Origin: Streptococcus panodentis | Lineage (GTDB): Bacteria > Bacillota > Bacilli > Lactobacillales > Streptococcaceae | DNA: 64,000 nt | Reading direction: 5' to 3' | NCBI RefSeq assembly: GCF_017884005.1 | Contig: NZ_QFAY01000009.1 | Span: forward strand, 30,633-94,632 | Part shown: positions 37,118 to 46,304 of the stretch, one piece after another | Position numbering within the stretch: position 1 is the stretch's first letter | How the letters are laid out: each line of letters begins with the position of its first letter | Position numbers and translations under genes: made by a program | The notes under the pieces: model-generated | The model's input: the letters and a program-made list of their open reading frames with translations, nothing else | What the model was told of the DNA's origin: nothing | Databases searched by the model: none

Positions 37118-37712
37118 TTATAATACCACCTAGTAGTTTTTGTTCAATGATTTCAAGATAGGGAATGCTAGGGAACTGCTGGATTTCAATCGCATAGCCG
37201 TGCTCCCGGATATAGGTCAGGGGCATGGATTTTCCTCCCTTGTCTATCTTGTAAAACTCAATCAAATAAGAAGCAGGAAGCAGGTAAGTTTCTCGTAAAC
37301 TGGAAAAATGCAAAAGGACGAAGCAGATACCATCTTGCTGCAGAACAGCCTCCATGTGCTCGATCTGATGCGGATGGAAGTTTTTCATCGGCATGGATTT
37401 TTTCTGCCGCGTCTCCTTGGCTTCAAAATCAATATAATGGCCCTTGTAAACGCCGGAATAATCCGTTGTAGAGGCTTGCCGAAAATAGGCTTCCACAATT
37501 TTAGCGCGGCTGCGCTGGGGGTAGTCCACCTTGACAATTTGAACGGGAGTCGGCTTTTTATGGATGACGGCGAGCCCTCTGCTTAAGTAATAGCCGTTAG
37601 ACTCATTGATCATCTTTTCAAAAGACATCCCGCGATTGGCAAAATTAATCACACCCGAAGCCTGCCGAAGCACTTCGCTTTTTGCCTTTAGCTTATGAGG
37701 ATAGTTGACCAT
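37110..37712 (-). CDS. recU: Holliday junction resolvase RecU
   Basis: A 200-residue nuclease that cuts four-way DNA junctions during recombination and chromosome segregation. The PD-(D/E)XK-type core is visible: [18 protein letters not shown] (catalytic Asp, Glu, Lys) and [20 protein letters not shown]. It begins [14 protein letters not shown], with AAGGAG before the ATG. It overlaps pbp1A and diverges from ypsA across 68 bp. Confidence 0.95.
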   Translation of the reverse strand: MVNYPHKLKAKSEVLRQASGVINFANRGMSFEKMINESNGYYLSRGLAVIHKKPTPVQIVKVDYPQRSRAKIVEAYFRQASTTDYSGVYKGHYIDFEAKETRQKKSMPMKNFHPHQIEHMEAVLQQDGICFVLLHFSSLRETYLLPASYLIEFYKIDKGGKSMPLTYIREHGYAIEIQQFPSIPYLEIIEQKLLGGIINE

Positions 37713-37780
37713 AGAACTCCTTATTGGTACAATAACATCACTCTATTATATCATAAAAATATTTTTTGAGGGGAGAATAA

Positions 37781-38308
37781 ATGACAAGTCTACTCATCGC
37801 CGGCTACAAAGCCTTTGAAATCGGCCTTACATCAGAAAAAGATATTCGAATAAAAGTGATAAAAGAGGCTGTCAGACGGGACCTGCTTCGTTTTTTGGAG
37901 GAAGGTCTGGACTGGATTGTGTTTATGGGCAATCTGGGCTTTGAAGCTTGGGTTTTAGAGGTCGCCAATGAGCTGAAAGCAGACTATGGCTTTCAGACGG
38001 CCACCATTTTTCTTTTTGAAAACCACGGTCAGAATTGGAATGAAGCCAATCAGGCCCGGCTGGCGGCTTTTAAACAGGTTGATTTTGTCAAATATGCCTA
38101 TCCTTCCTACCAAAATCCCAGCCAGTTTCGCGACTACAATCATTTCATCATCCAAAATACCGACGGAGCCTATCTTTTTTATGATGAGGAGCAGGAGACC
38201 AAACTGAACTATCTTTACCAAGAGATGAAAAAGCAAGAACAGTATTTTATCAAAAAGTTAACTTTTGATGACTTGAATGAAGCCGCAGAAAATTTTTCGG
38301 AAAATTAG
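37781..38308 (+). CDS. ypsA: YpsA/DUF1273 family protein
   Basis: A 175-residue Rossmann-type protein (SLOG-like) that starts [16 protein letters not shown] and contains [20 protein letters not shown] and [18 protein letters not shown]. In Bacillus and staphylococci YpsA affects cell division. The cytoplasmic role, perhaps nucleotide or NAD-derivative binding, is only suggested by the fold. The neighbour gpsB is a division gene, and ypsA-gpsB order is conserved. The start follows GAGGGGAG. Confidence 0.9.
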   Translation: MTSLLIAGYKAFEIGLTSEKDIRIKVIKEAVRRDLLRFLEEGLDWIVFMGNLGFEAWVLEVANELKADYGFQTATIFLFENHGQNWNEANQARLAAFKQVDFVKYAYPSYQNPSQFRDYNHFIIQNTDGAYLFYDEEQETKLNYLYQEMKKQEQYFIKKLTFDDLNEAAENFSEN

Positions 38309-38318
38309 GGGATAAATC

Positions 38319-38348
38319 TTGATTTTTATAGGGGATTTTGTTTATAAT
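38319..38348 (+). promoter_or_regulatory. gpsB promoter
   Basis: TTGATT (38319-38324), an 18-bp spacer and a perfect TATAAT (38343-38348), 31 bp before the gpsB start. Confidence 0.7.
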
Positions 38349-38379
38349 TGAATAGGATAAACCAGATTGGAGAGAGAAC

Positions 38380-38736
38380 ATGGCAAGTATTATTTTTACA
38401 GCAAAAGATATTTTTGATCAAGATTTTAAGCGCGAAGTGCGCGGTTACAGCAAGTCTGAAGTAGACGAATTTTTGGATGACGTGATTAAGGACTATGAGA
38501 CCTACTCTGCTCTGGTCAAGGAACTGCGGGAAGAAAACCGCCGTCTGAAGGAAGAACTGGCTAAGAAGCCGGTTGAAAAGGCTCCGGTTCAGCAGCCGTC
38601 TCAGCCGAGCCAGCCATCCCAGCCGGCAGTGGATATTCCGCAGATGACTTCTGCGACCAATTTTGATATCCTGAAGCGTTTGAACCGTCTTGAAAAGGAA
38701 GTATTTGGCAAACAAATTCTGGATCGTGAATTTTAA
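38380..38736 (+). CDS. gpsB: Cell cycle protein GpsB
   Basis: A 118-residue DivIVA-like protein that coordinates septal and peripheral wall synthesis and supports StkP signalling in streptococci. The N-terminal coiled-coil domain reads [20 protein letters not shown] and [18 protein letters not shown] Pro/Gln linker ([13 protein letters not shown]) and a short C-terminal helix ([15 protein letters not shown]) follow. Its partners PBP1a, PBP2x, MapZ and StkP are all encoded in this window. The ATG follows GAGAGAAC. Confidence 0.96.
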   Translation: MASIIFTAKDIFDQDFKREVRGYSKSEVDEFLDDVIKDYETYSALVKELREENRRLKEELAKKPVEKAPVQQPSQPSQPSQPAVDIPQMTSATNFDILKRLNRLEKEVFGKQILDREF

Positions 38737-38749
38737 ACCTTCTGGAACT

Positions 38750-39131
38750 GTGCAATTTTTGGATAATCGCGTGAAAAATTAGCTTTTCATGAGGAAAGTC
38801 CATGCTAGCACTGGCTGTGATGCCGGTAGTGTTTGTGCTAGGCGAAACAATAAGCCTAGGGACGAAAAATTTCGTTACGGCGGTTGAAACAGCTACGTCA
38901 TTTGATATGCTGGAGTATGCCTGAAAGTGCCACAGTGACGTAGTTTCTGCGGAAACGCAGGAAGTGGAACGCGGTAAACCCCTCAAGCTAGCAACCCAAA
39001 CTTTGGTCGGGGCACGGAGTGCGTGGAAACGAACATAGCATTCTGACTGGAAACAGTAGACAGATGATTATCGAAGGAAATGGTGCCTAGTCATTTCCGG
39101 AACAAAACATGGCTTATAGAAAATTGCATAT
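38750..39131 (+). ncRNA. rnpB: RNase P RNA (bacterial class B)
   Basis: This is the catalytic RNA of RNase P. The ends pair (GTGCAATTTT at 38750 with AAAATTGCAT near 39120-39129). The universal segment GAGGAAAGTCCATGCTAGCA is near 38801, and the 3' core AACAAAACATGGCTTATAG is near 39101. The length, about 380 nt, and the position between gpsB and the THUMP methylase gene match other streptococci. The exact ends are estimated. Confidence 0.95.
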
Positions 39132-39135
39132 AGGT

Positions 39136-39162
39136 TGAGGCTGGGGCATGGTCCTTAGCCTC
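39136..39162 (+). terminator. rnpB terminator-like hairpin
   Basis: GAGGCTGGGGC and GTCCTTAGCCTC pair around ATG. The same hairpin type (GAGGCTGGGAC...) recurs before fmt and after hpf. The following T run is short. Confidence 0.6.
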
Positions 39163-39338
39163 TAATTATAATGGTAAGAATCAAAGGCTGCTCCTTCGGG
39201 TTCAACTCCGCAGGTCCCTAACTCCGGCTGCTTCAGCCGTTGGAGATTGGACTGTCCCGCTGCTGCGTGTGTGGCGGCTCGTCCTCTGAGTGCGGAAAAG
39301 CCAGCTTTGTGCATAGAGATTCTTCCTTTGAGGAAACG

Positions 39339-40493
39339 ATGAAAGAAACATTTAATTTAATTGCCACGGCTGCTGCAGGCCTGGAAGCAGTCGTCGGCCG
39401 TGAAATCAGAGATTTGGGACTGGACTGCCAGGTAGAAAACGGCCGGGTCCGCTTTAAGGGCGATATCTCAGCGATTATGATGACCAATCTTTGGCTGCGT
39501 GCAGCTGACCGCATCAAAATCGTTGTAGGGAGCTTTCCTGCAAAGACGTTTGAGGAACTCTTTCAGGGCGTTTTTGCTTTGGATTGGGAGAATTATTTGC
39601 CTTTAGGCGCAAAATTCCCTATTTCCAAGGCTAAATGTGTCAAATCGAAGCTGCATAATGAACCGAGCGTACAGGCTATTTCCAAAAAAGCTGTTGTCAA
39701 AAAGCTGCAGAAGCACTATGCACGTCCGGAAGGGGTTCCCCTCATGGAAAATGGCGCAGAGTACAAGATTGAAGTGTCTATTTTGAAAGATACAGCAACC
39801 GTTCTGATTGACACCAGCGGTTCCAGCCTTTTTAAGCGCGGCTACCGGACAGAAAAAGGGGGAGCCCCCCTGAAGGAAAATATGGCAGCAGCCATTTTGC
39901 TCCTGTCCAACTGGTATCCGGACAAGCCCCTGATTGATCCGACCTGCGGCTCAGGCACTTTCTGTATAGAGGCAGCCATGATTGGCATGAATATAGCTCC
40001 TGGTCTGCACCGTTCCTTCGCTTTTGAAGAGTGGAGCTGGGTGGACAAGGAAGCTCTGCGTCAGGCGCGGTCAGATGCTCTGCGCCAGATTCATCAAGAG
40101 ATTGAGCTGGATATTGCCGGATCTGACTTGGATGCCCGCCTGGTCGAAATTGCCGAGAAAAATGCAGCGGCAGCAGGGGTGGCGAAGCAAGTCCGCTTCA
40201 AGCAGATGCGCCTGCAGGACCTGCATACGGATAAAATCAATGGCGTTATTGTATCCAATCCGCCTTACGGCGAGCGTCTATTGGATGCCGATGCAGTAAC
40301 GAAGCTGTACCAGGATATGGGAAAGACTTTCGCTCCTCTAAAAACATGGAGCAAGTTTATCTTGACCAGCGATGAGGCTTTTGAAACGAAGTACGGCAGT
40401 CAGGCCGATAAGAAACGGAAACTTTATAATGGGACTTTAAAAGTCGACTTATATCAATATTTTGGCCAGCGGGTCAAACGTCAGCTAGATTAG
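39339..40493 (+). CDS. THUMP-domain 23S rRNA methyltransferase (RlmL/YpsC-type)
   Basis: A 384-residue methylase. The N-terminal THUMP region (about residues 1-165) binds RNA. The Rossmann methylase domain has LIDPTCGSGTFCIEAAM near 203 and the catalytic NPPYGER (VSNPPYGERL) near 302. It resembles the N2-guanine 23S rRNA methylases of the RlmL/K group; the exact target base is not known. The start at 39339 (MKETFNLIATAAAGLEAV) follows GAGGAAACG; an earlier in-frame ATG at 39240 adds 33 residues rich in Cys and Ser that are not family-like. Confidence 0.93.
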   Translation: MKETFNLIATAAAGLEAVVGREIRDLGLDCQVENGRVRFKGDISAIMMTNLWLRAADRIKIVVGSFPAKTFEELFQGVFALDWENYLPLGAKFPISKAKCVKSKLHNEPSVQAISKKAVVKKLQKHYARPEGVPLMENGAEYKIEVSILKDTATVLIDTSGSSLFKRGYRTEKGGAPLKENMAAAILLLSNWYPDKPLIDPTCGSGTFCIEAAMIGMNIAPGLHRSFAFEEWSWVDKEALRQARSDALRQIHQEIELDIAGSDLDARLVEIAEKNAAAAGVAKQVRFKQMRLQDLHTDKINGVIVSNPPYGERLLDADAVTKLYQDMGKTFAPLKTWSKFILTSDEAFETKYGSQADKKRKLYNGTLKVDLYQYFGQRVKRQLD

Positions 40494-40505
40494 AAAGGAC
40501 ATGCC

Positions 40506-41954
40506 GTGAGCAAAGAAGAAAATTATTCGCCAGAAGAAGAGAAAAAAGAGTCAATTCTTGATTTTGAAGAGGCCAAAGAAATGACTGTCGGTCAGGCCAA
40601 CCGCAAGAAAGAGGAGCTGGAAGCCGGTGTCACGGACAGCGACAATGTACTGGACAAGTACATCAAGCAGCACCGTGAGGAAATCGAGGCTGGGAAGTTT
40701 GATACGCAGACAATCAAAAAAGTGCCGGAGCAGGACTCAAGATCGGCAGCTGCCTCAACTTCTGAATTGGCGGAATTTATCAAGGAAACGAGAGAAGCAG
40801 TGGAGAGCAGCTCTGCTCCTGAAAATCAGGAAAAGGCTGAAAGCCCTGCAGCCGATTCTGATCCTGAACCGCTCGGCTCGCGCAGCAAGCGCTCGGAAAA
40901 ACTGGACGATATTCCAGTGGCTTCGGTGACCAAGACCAGCTACGGCCCGGCTCCGGATCCTATTGATGATGAAGACTTGGAAGTACCTGCCCTTCCTTTC
41001 TATAAGAAAAAGGCTGTTCTCTATTCTGTTTTGGGGATTGTGGGCCTTGCAGCTGTCGGAACAACCCTTTATTTTGCGCTGGGACGCAGTCTCTTTGGAA
41101 AGGGCACAACTGCCAGCAGCTCATCAACTTCTCAATCCAGCAGGAAAAGCTCCTCTTCCTCTTCCAGCTCAGACAGCAGCGCTCAGGATGTAAAAGCTTT
41201 TAATGAAGCGTATGCTGCTTTCTTTACCGACGGCAATCAGACGGCCGTAAAAAACAGCAAATTTGGGGATTTGGAAAAGCTGAAAGCCTTACTGGAGAAA
41301 CTAAAAGGCGGCAAAGATTATGATGCTGCTAAGACCAAGTATGACTCTCTGGTCAAGCAAATCTCGGCCATCCAAAGCGTGAACTCGCAGTTTGACGGCG
41401 GTGCCATCACCGATGGTGTCTTGAACAAGGATGCAAAGGCCAATACCAATGCAACCTTCTCAGATGTATCCAGCGGCAATGCCAAACTAGATGAAGTGCT
41501 CAAGGCAGCGATTGCTCAGGGGCGTAGTCAGCAAACAGCGACACCGGCACCTGCTGCAGATCAAGGCGGAACAGCTGCTGCCGCAAACAGCGGTTCAGCA
41601 GGCGCTGATTCGGGTGCTGTTTCCAACGCTGCCAGCGGTTACGGTATTTCCAGCAACGGCGTAAACCTGCAGCGCAGTCTGAGCCGGGTGCCCTACAATC
41701 AGGCAGCTATTGATGACAGCAGCAATCCGGCCTGGACTTTCAATCCGGGAGTCTTAGAGAAGATTCTTCAGACTTCCCGCGAGCGCGGATACATTTCAGG
41801 GGATAACTACATTCTGGAACGCGTCAATATTATCAAAGGCAATGGCTACTATAATCTCTTTAAGCCCGACGGCACCTATCTCTTCAGTATCAACTGCAAG
41901 ACCGGTTACTTCGTCGGCAACGGACCGGGTTATGCCGATTCACTTGATTTCTAA
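40506..41954 (+). CDS. mapZ: Mid-cell-anchored protein Z (division-site marker)
   Basis: A 482-residue bitopic protein that marks the division site and positions FtsZ in streptococci. The cytoplasmic N-terminus has the conserved FEEAKEMTVGQANRKKEE and LDKYIKQHREEIEAGKF that bind FtsZ and carry StkP-type phosphorylation sites. A membrane segment lies near residues 170-195 (AVLYSVLGIVGLAAVGTTLY). A Ser-rich linker (about 60 bases of serine codons near 41110) and the peptidoglycan-binding extracellular part follow. The start is GTG 40506 behind AAAGGACA; the ATG three bases before ends at once. The context gpsB-rnpB-methylase-mapZ is typical. Confidence 0.94.
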   Translation: MSKEENYSPEEEKKESILDFEEAKEMTVGQANRKKEELEAGVTDSDNVLDKYIKQHREEIEAGKFDTQTIKKVPEQDSRSAAASTSELAEFIKETREAVESSSAPENQEKAESPAADSDPEPLGSRSKRSEKLDDIPVASVTKTSYGPAPDPIDDEDLEVPALPFYKKKAVLYSVLGIVGLAAVGTTLYFALGRSLFGKGTTASSSSTSQSSRKSSSSSSSSDSSAQDVKAFNEAYAAFFTDGNQTAVKNSKFGDLEKLKALLEKLKGGKDYDAAKTKYDSLVKQISAIQSVNSQFDGGAITDGVLNKDAKANTNATFSDVSSGNAKLDEVLKAAIAQGRSQQTATPAPAADQGGTAAAANSGSAGADSGAVSNAASGYGISSNGVNLQRSLSRVPYNQAAIDDSSNPAWTFNPGVLEKILQTSRERGYISGDNYILERVNIIKGNGYYNLFKPDGTYLFSINCKTGYFVGNGPGYADSLDF

Positions 41955-42096
41955 AAAGTAAAAAAGTTCTCGAAATAGAGAACTTGAGAGTGAAGACAAA
42001 GTTATCCAAAGTCTTTCCTTAAGTGAGTGCGGACGGTAGCGACTCCCTTCGGAATTCCATACCTAAGATTTGAGCCTAAAGTCTCAAATCTTCCGA

Positions 42097-42131
42097 GCGC
42101 CTGAAACTAAAGAGTTTCAGGCGCTTTTCTC
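42097..42131 (+). terminator. Terminator in the mapZ-luxS spacer
   Basis: GCGCCTGAAACT and AGTTTCAGGCGC form a 12-bp perfect stem with loop AAAG, ending in TTTTCT. Confidence 0.8.
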
Positions 42132-42245
42132 ACAGCGGAAAGGCTTGGTTGATCTTTGTATTAATTATAGCAATGAGCTTTTTCTTAATTCTTTGTAAGA
42201 ATTTATAAAATTTTTACAAAGAAAATGGAATTTGTCTACGTTCTG

Positions 42246-42280
42246 AAGTTCTCGAAATAGAGAACTTTTTTACTTTTTAT
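42246..42280 (-). terminator. luxS terminator
   Basis: The hairpin with arms AGTTCTC and GAGAACT lies just past the luxS stop on the minus strand. The adjacent plus-strand T-run and the A-rich mirror copy at 41952-41985 make a bidirectional pair. Confidence 0.5.
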
Positions 42281-42763
42281 CTAAACGACATGGCGCTCAA
42301 AGGCATCGTCTGAGATCCCTTGGCTGAGAATGAGCTTGGCCCATTCTTTGGCAGAGAAAAGGCTGTGATCCTTGTAATTGCCGCAGGATTCAATAGTGGT
42401 TCCGGGGACATCTTCCCAGCTGGTGCTGTCTGCAATTTCCTGCAGGCAGGATTTAATAACCTGAGCAATCTCAGTCGGGCTGTGCTGACCCCACATAATC
42501 ATATGAAAACCGGTGCGGCAGCCAAAGGGCGAGCAGTCAATCATGCCATCAATGCGTTTGCGAATCAGCATGGCCAGCAGGTGCTCAATGGTGTGCAGGC
42601 CGGCAGTCGGAATCGAGTCTTCATTAGGCTGGACCAGACGGATATCAAAGTTGGATATGATGTCTCCTTTGGGACCGGTTTCCTCTCCGATGAGGCGGAC
42701 ATAGGGAGCTTTGACAATGGTGTGGTCCAGCTCAAAGCTTTCAACAATAACTTCTTTAGACAT
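42281..42763 (-). CDS. luxS: S-ribosylhomocysteine lyase (AI-2 synthase)
   Basis: A 160-residue metalloenzyme that splits S-ribosylhomocysteine into homocysteine and DPD, the precursor of the AI-2 signal. The metal-binding HxxxH (His57 and His61 in HTIEHLLA) and Cys127 (IESCGNYK) are present. The ATG at 42763 follows AAAGGAGAAACC; an upstream in-frame start would add 16 residues. It converges with mapZ. Confidence 0.97.
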   Translation of the reverse strand: MSKEVIVESFELDHTIVKAPYVRLIGEETGPKGDIISNFDIRLVQPNEDSIPTAGLHTIEHLLAMLIRKRIDGMIDCSPFGCRTGFHMIMWGQHSPTEIAQVIKSCLQEIADSTSWEDVPGTTIESCGNYKDHSLFSAKEWAKLILSQGISDDAFERHVV

Positions 42764-43117
42764 GGTTTCTCCTTTACAATGCAATCTTTTCGTTTGTCCT
42801 ATCTGCGACATCTAACAGTCCCTCGGGCTGGTGAAGGGGGCGAAGTCACAAAAGATACACTAAATGACGGTAACAGCGAGTGCGAGAAGGACTTTCCTAT
42901 GCTGCCAAACTTTTTTGTCGGTCAGACAGGTGTTTTTCTCCTAGGCAGCTTTCCTTTTGATTATAGCATAAAAAAGTTTTGTTTGGGGAATTTTTAAAAA
43001 TTTGGTTTTGAAGACAGTCGGAACTGGCTTGCAGGCTGAAAGCATTTCAGAGTCGGATTATCTATTTAAACCTACTCACCCAAAAATAAAAAGGCTTTCT
43101 TTTTTCAAAAAATGGGT
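42764..43117. other. luxS-rny divergent spacer
   Basis: No gene is supported. It should hold the luxS promoter on the minus strand (AT-rich DNA near 42960-42990, where TATAATCAAAAGG can be read in reverse). The rny promoter follows at 43118. Confidence 0.5.
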
Positions 43118-43146
43118 TTGTGAAATTTTTGTATTTATGATAGAAT
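43118..43146 (+). promoter_or_regulatory. rny promoter
   Basis: TTGTGA (43118-43123), a 17-bp spacer and TAGAAT (43141-43146), with TG just before the -10. It would give a leader of about 270 nt before rny. Confidence 0.6.
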
Positions 43147-43152
43147 AGTATG

Positions 43153-43422
43153 GAATTTTGAATTCAACAATTAGAATTTTTGTTCAGAAAGATGACATTG
43201 CCAGATAAGGGCTCTTTTCCCGCCAGTCTCAGAAAAATCTGCAGCGCTGTAAAAGACTCTCTGCTTTCTGAATCCTGCAATTCAGAAAGCACTGCGGGCT
43301 GGCAGAGCCAAGAGCTCTGGCACCGGTCCTGCAGCTCTTTCATGCCGGCTGTCAGGGAAGAAGTTTTTTGATGGGAAAGTCAGCTGTGAACAGGGGTTCT
43401 TAAATAGATTTGGAGTGAAAAC
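43153..43422 (+). promoter_or_regulatory. Long structured 5' leader of rny
   Basis: The predicted leader contains a 12-bp perfect hairpin, TGCTTTCTGAAT (43262-43273) with ATTCAGAAAGCA (43280-43291), and a second smaller palindrome, CAGAGCCAAGAGCTCTG (43304-43320). No terminator T run follows them. A 63-codon frame starting at 43180 crosses the leader but has weak start context. It may be a self-control region for RNase Y, since ribonuclease leaders are often targets of their own enzyme; that is inference. Confidence 0.45.
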
Positions 43423-45036
43423 ATGGACTTACTTTCTATAGCTATGTCTGTTTTTGCTGCCATCATTGGTTTAGTGATTGGATATGTAGGTGTCTCGGTC
43501 AAGATGAAATCATCAAAAGAAGCCGCAGAACTTACTCTTTTAAATGCTGAACAAGAAGCAACCAATTTACGCGGACAAGCAGAACGCGAGGCTGATTTGA
43601 TTGTCAAGGAAGCTAAGCGGGAAACGAATTCGCTTAAAAAAGAAGCACTTTTGGAGGCAAAAGAAGAAGCCAGAAAATATCGTGAAGAAGTTGAGGCAGA
43701 ATTTAAATCTGAACGTCAGGAGTTGAAACAGCTCGAAAGCCGTTTGGCTGAACGGGCGACAAATCTTGATCGGAAAGATGATAATTTAACCAACAAAGAA
43801 AAAGCCTTGGAACACAAGGAACAAAGTCTTTCAGATAAATCTAAACACATTGATGCGCGTGCAGAGCAAGTAGCGGAGCTCGAAAAGCAGAAAGATGCTG
43901 AATTAGAGCGAGTTGCATCGCTGTCACAGACAGAAGCGCGTGACATTATTTTGACGCAGACCGAAGACAAGCTTTCCAAAGAGATTGCGACTAGGATTCG
44001 GGATGCCGAGCAGGATATTAAGGAGCGGTCTGACAAGGTCGCCAAGAATATTTTGGTTCAGGCTATGCAGCGGGTTGCCGGCGATTATGTCGCTGAGCAG
44101 ACCAATTCAACAGTGCATTTGCCGGATGACAGCATGAAGGGGCGGATTATCGGCCGAGAGGGCCGCAATATTCGGACGTTTGAAAGTCTGACAGGAATTG
44201 ATGTCATCATTGATGATACGCCTGAAGTGGTCACGCTCTCAGGTTTTGACCCTATTCGCCGCGAGATTGCCCGTATGACCATGGAAGCCTTGCTGAAAGA
44301 CGGGCGCATCCATCCGGCCCGCATTGAGGAGCTGGTGGAGAAAAACCGTCTGGAAATTGACAATCGCATCCGTGAGTACGGCGAAGCTGCAGCTTATGAA
44401 ATCGGTGCACCGAACCTGCACCCAGATTTGATGAAAATCATGGGACGCCTGCAGTTCCGCACTTCCTACGGACAAAATGTCCTGCGTCATTCTATTGAAG
44501 TGGCAAAACTCTCCGGTGCTATTGCTGGTGAGCTTGGCGAAAATGCCAATCTGGCCCGCAGGGCCGGCTTCCTCCATGACATCGGCAAGGCCATTGACCG
44601 GGAAGTGGAAGGCAGCCACGTAGAGATTGGGACAGAGCTGGCTCGCAAGTACAAAGAGCATCCGATTGTTGTCAATACTATTGCCAGCCACCACGGCGAT
44701 GTTGAGGCTGAGAGTGTGATTGCCGTCATTGTTGCCGCAGCTGATGCCCTCAGTGCAGCCCGTCCGGGTGCCCGCAGCGAGTCTCTTGAAAGCTATATCA
44801 AGCGTCTTCAAGACTTGGAAGAAATTGCCAACAGCTTTGATGGAGTGAAGAACAGCTTTGCCCTGCAGGCCGGCCGCGAAATTCGCATCATGGTTCAGCC
44901 TGAGCGGGTCAAGGATGACAAGGTGACGATTTTAGCTCACGATGTTCGTGAAAAAATCGAAAACAATCTGGAATATCCAGGGAATATCAAGGTCACTGTT
45001 ATCCGCGAAATGCGGGCAGTGGATTACGCTAAATAA
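43423..45036 (+). CDS. rny: Ribonuclease Y
   Basis: A 537-residue membrane-anchored endoribonuclease that starts mRNA decay. It has one N-terminal membrane helix ([20 protein letters not shown]), a long coiled coil (about residues 25-190, rich in Glu, Lys and Arg), a KH domain ([18 protein letters not shown] near 243) and an HD domain with [10 protein letters not shown]. The ATG follows TGGAGTGAAAAC. It has a long structured leader and its own terminator. Confidence 0.96.
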   Translation: MDLLSIAMSVFAAIIGLVIGYVGVSVKMKSSKEAAELTLLNAEQEATNLRGQAEREADLIVKEAKRETNSLKKEALLEAKEEARKYREEVEAEFKSERQELKQLESRLAERATNLDRKDDNLTNKEKALEHKEQSLSDKSKHIDARAEQVAELEKQKDAELERVASLSQTEARDIILTQTEDKLSKEIATRIRDAEQDIKERSDKVAKNILVQAMQRVAGDYVAEQTNSTVHLPDDSMKGRIIGREGRNIRTFESLTGIDVIIDDTPEVVTLSGFDPIRREIARMTMEALLKDGRIHPARIEELVEKNRLEIDNRIREYGEAAAYEIGAPNLHPDLMKIMGRLQFRTSYGQNVLRHSIEVAKLSGAIAGELGENANLARRAGFLHDIGKAIDREVEGSHVEIGTELARKYKEHPIVVNTIASHHGDVEAESVIAVIVAAADALSAARPGARSESLESYIKRLQDLEEIANSFDGVKNSFALQAGREIRIMVQPERVKDDKVTILAHDVREKIENNLEYPGNIKVTVIREMRAVDYAK

Positions 45037-45039
45037 AGA

Positions 45040-45070
45040 GGAGAGCAGTCTGGCAGCAGATTGCTTTCTT
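45040..45070 (+). terminator. rny terminator
   Basis: GAGAGCAGTCT pairs with AGATTGCTTTC (two G-T pairs) around GGCAGC, followed by TTTT. Confidence 0.7.
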
Positions 45071-45212
45071 TTGGCTTTTTATACGGTCCCTTGTCAGAGC
45101 TGCTTACGATGATGTGGCTGGCAGGGGAGTCTGTCTGACTTGCTTTTTCTGTCTGTGCCATTAAAAATCATACAGCCGGTGTGATAGAATAGCATACATT
45201 GTTCTCAGCCCC

Positions 45213-45241
45213 TTGAAATATCGGCCCAATTCTGTTACACT
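45213..45241 (+). promoter_or_regulatory. gmk promoter
   Basis: TTGAAA (45213-45218), a 17-bp spacer and TACACT (45236-45241), 25 bp before the gmk start. It probably drives gmk-rpoZ-priA. Confidence 0.65.
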
Positions 45242-45247
45242 AGATAG

Positions 45248-45898
<651 letters not shown>

Positions 45899-45923
45899 AA
45901 AGTTAGAAATTAGGTAGAAAATT

Positions 45924-46238
45924 ATGATGTTAAAACCGTCTATTGACACTTTGCTGGACAAGGTGCCGTCAAAGTATTCCTTGGTCATCCTGGAAGCCAA
46001 ACGCGCTCATGAGCTGGAAGCGGGAGCTGCCGGCACTCAGGAGTTCAAATCCGTCAAATCCACGCTCCGCGCTCTGGAAGAGATTGAAGCGGGTAATGTG
46101 GTCATTCACCCGGATCCAGAAGGCAAGCGTGAAGCAGTGCGCCGCCGTGCAGAAGAAGAACGCCTGCGCAGGGAAGAAGAAGAACGCAAGATTAAAGAGC
46201 AGATTGCGAAAGAAAAAGAAGAAGGTGAGAAGATTTAA
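45924..46238 (+). CDS. rpoZ: RNA polymerase omega subunit
   Basis: A 104-residue omega subunit that helps assemble RNA polymerase. It starts [20 protein letters not shown] and has the conserved [12 protein letters not shown]. The C-terminus is a charged helix ([20 protein letters not shown]). It lies 25 bp after gmk. The ribosome-binding site is weak (TTAGGTAGAAA). Confidence 0.95.
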   Translation: MMLKPSIDTLLDKVPSKYSLVILEAKRAHELEAGAAGTQEFKSVKSTLRALEEIEAGNVVIHPDPEGKREAVRRRAEEERLRREEEERKIKEQIAKEKEEGEKI

Positions 46239-46304
46239 GGTTGGGGCTGCTCAATCTTATTTTTTCTGTAAAGGACCGCAGTGACTTGTAGAGGAGGTGA
46301 GCGG

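Larger units (their letters stand above)
41955..42280. other. mapZ-luxS convergent spacer with mirrored hairpins
   Basis: No gene is seen. A hairpin AGTTCTCGAAATAGAGAACT occurs at both ends (about 41965 and 42246), the left one preceded by AAAAAGTAAAAA and the right one followed by its complement TTTTTACTTTTT, so the ends are long inverted repeats. Between them are two more hairpins, AGATTTGAG...CTCAAATCT (about 42066-42091) and GCGCCTGAAACT...AGTTTCAGGCGC (about 42097-42124), the latter followed by TTTTCT. These probably terminate both genes. Confidence 0.7.

Noticed and set aside
39190..39225. tRNA T-arm-like sequence GGTTCAACTCCGCAGG after rnpB
   Set aside because: No acceptor, D or anticodon arm can be assembled around it; probably chance or a very old remnant.
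42320..42997. 225-codon plus-strand frame opposite luxS
   Set aside because: It is the antisense of luxS and its upstream region. luxS has all its metal ligands and a proper start, so the opposite frame is a shadow.
43180..43371. 63-codon frame in the rny leader as a leader peptide
   Set aside because: The start has weak context and the frame is explained by the hairpin sequences; kept only as leader structure.
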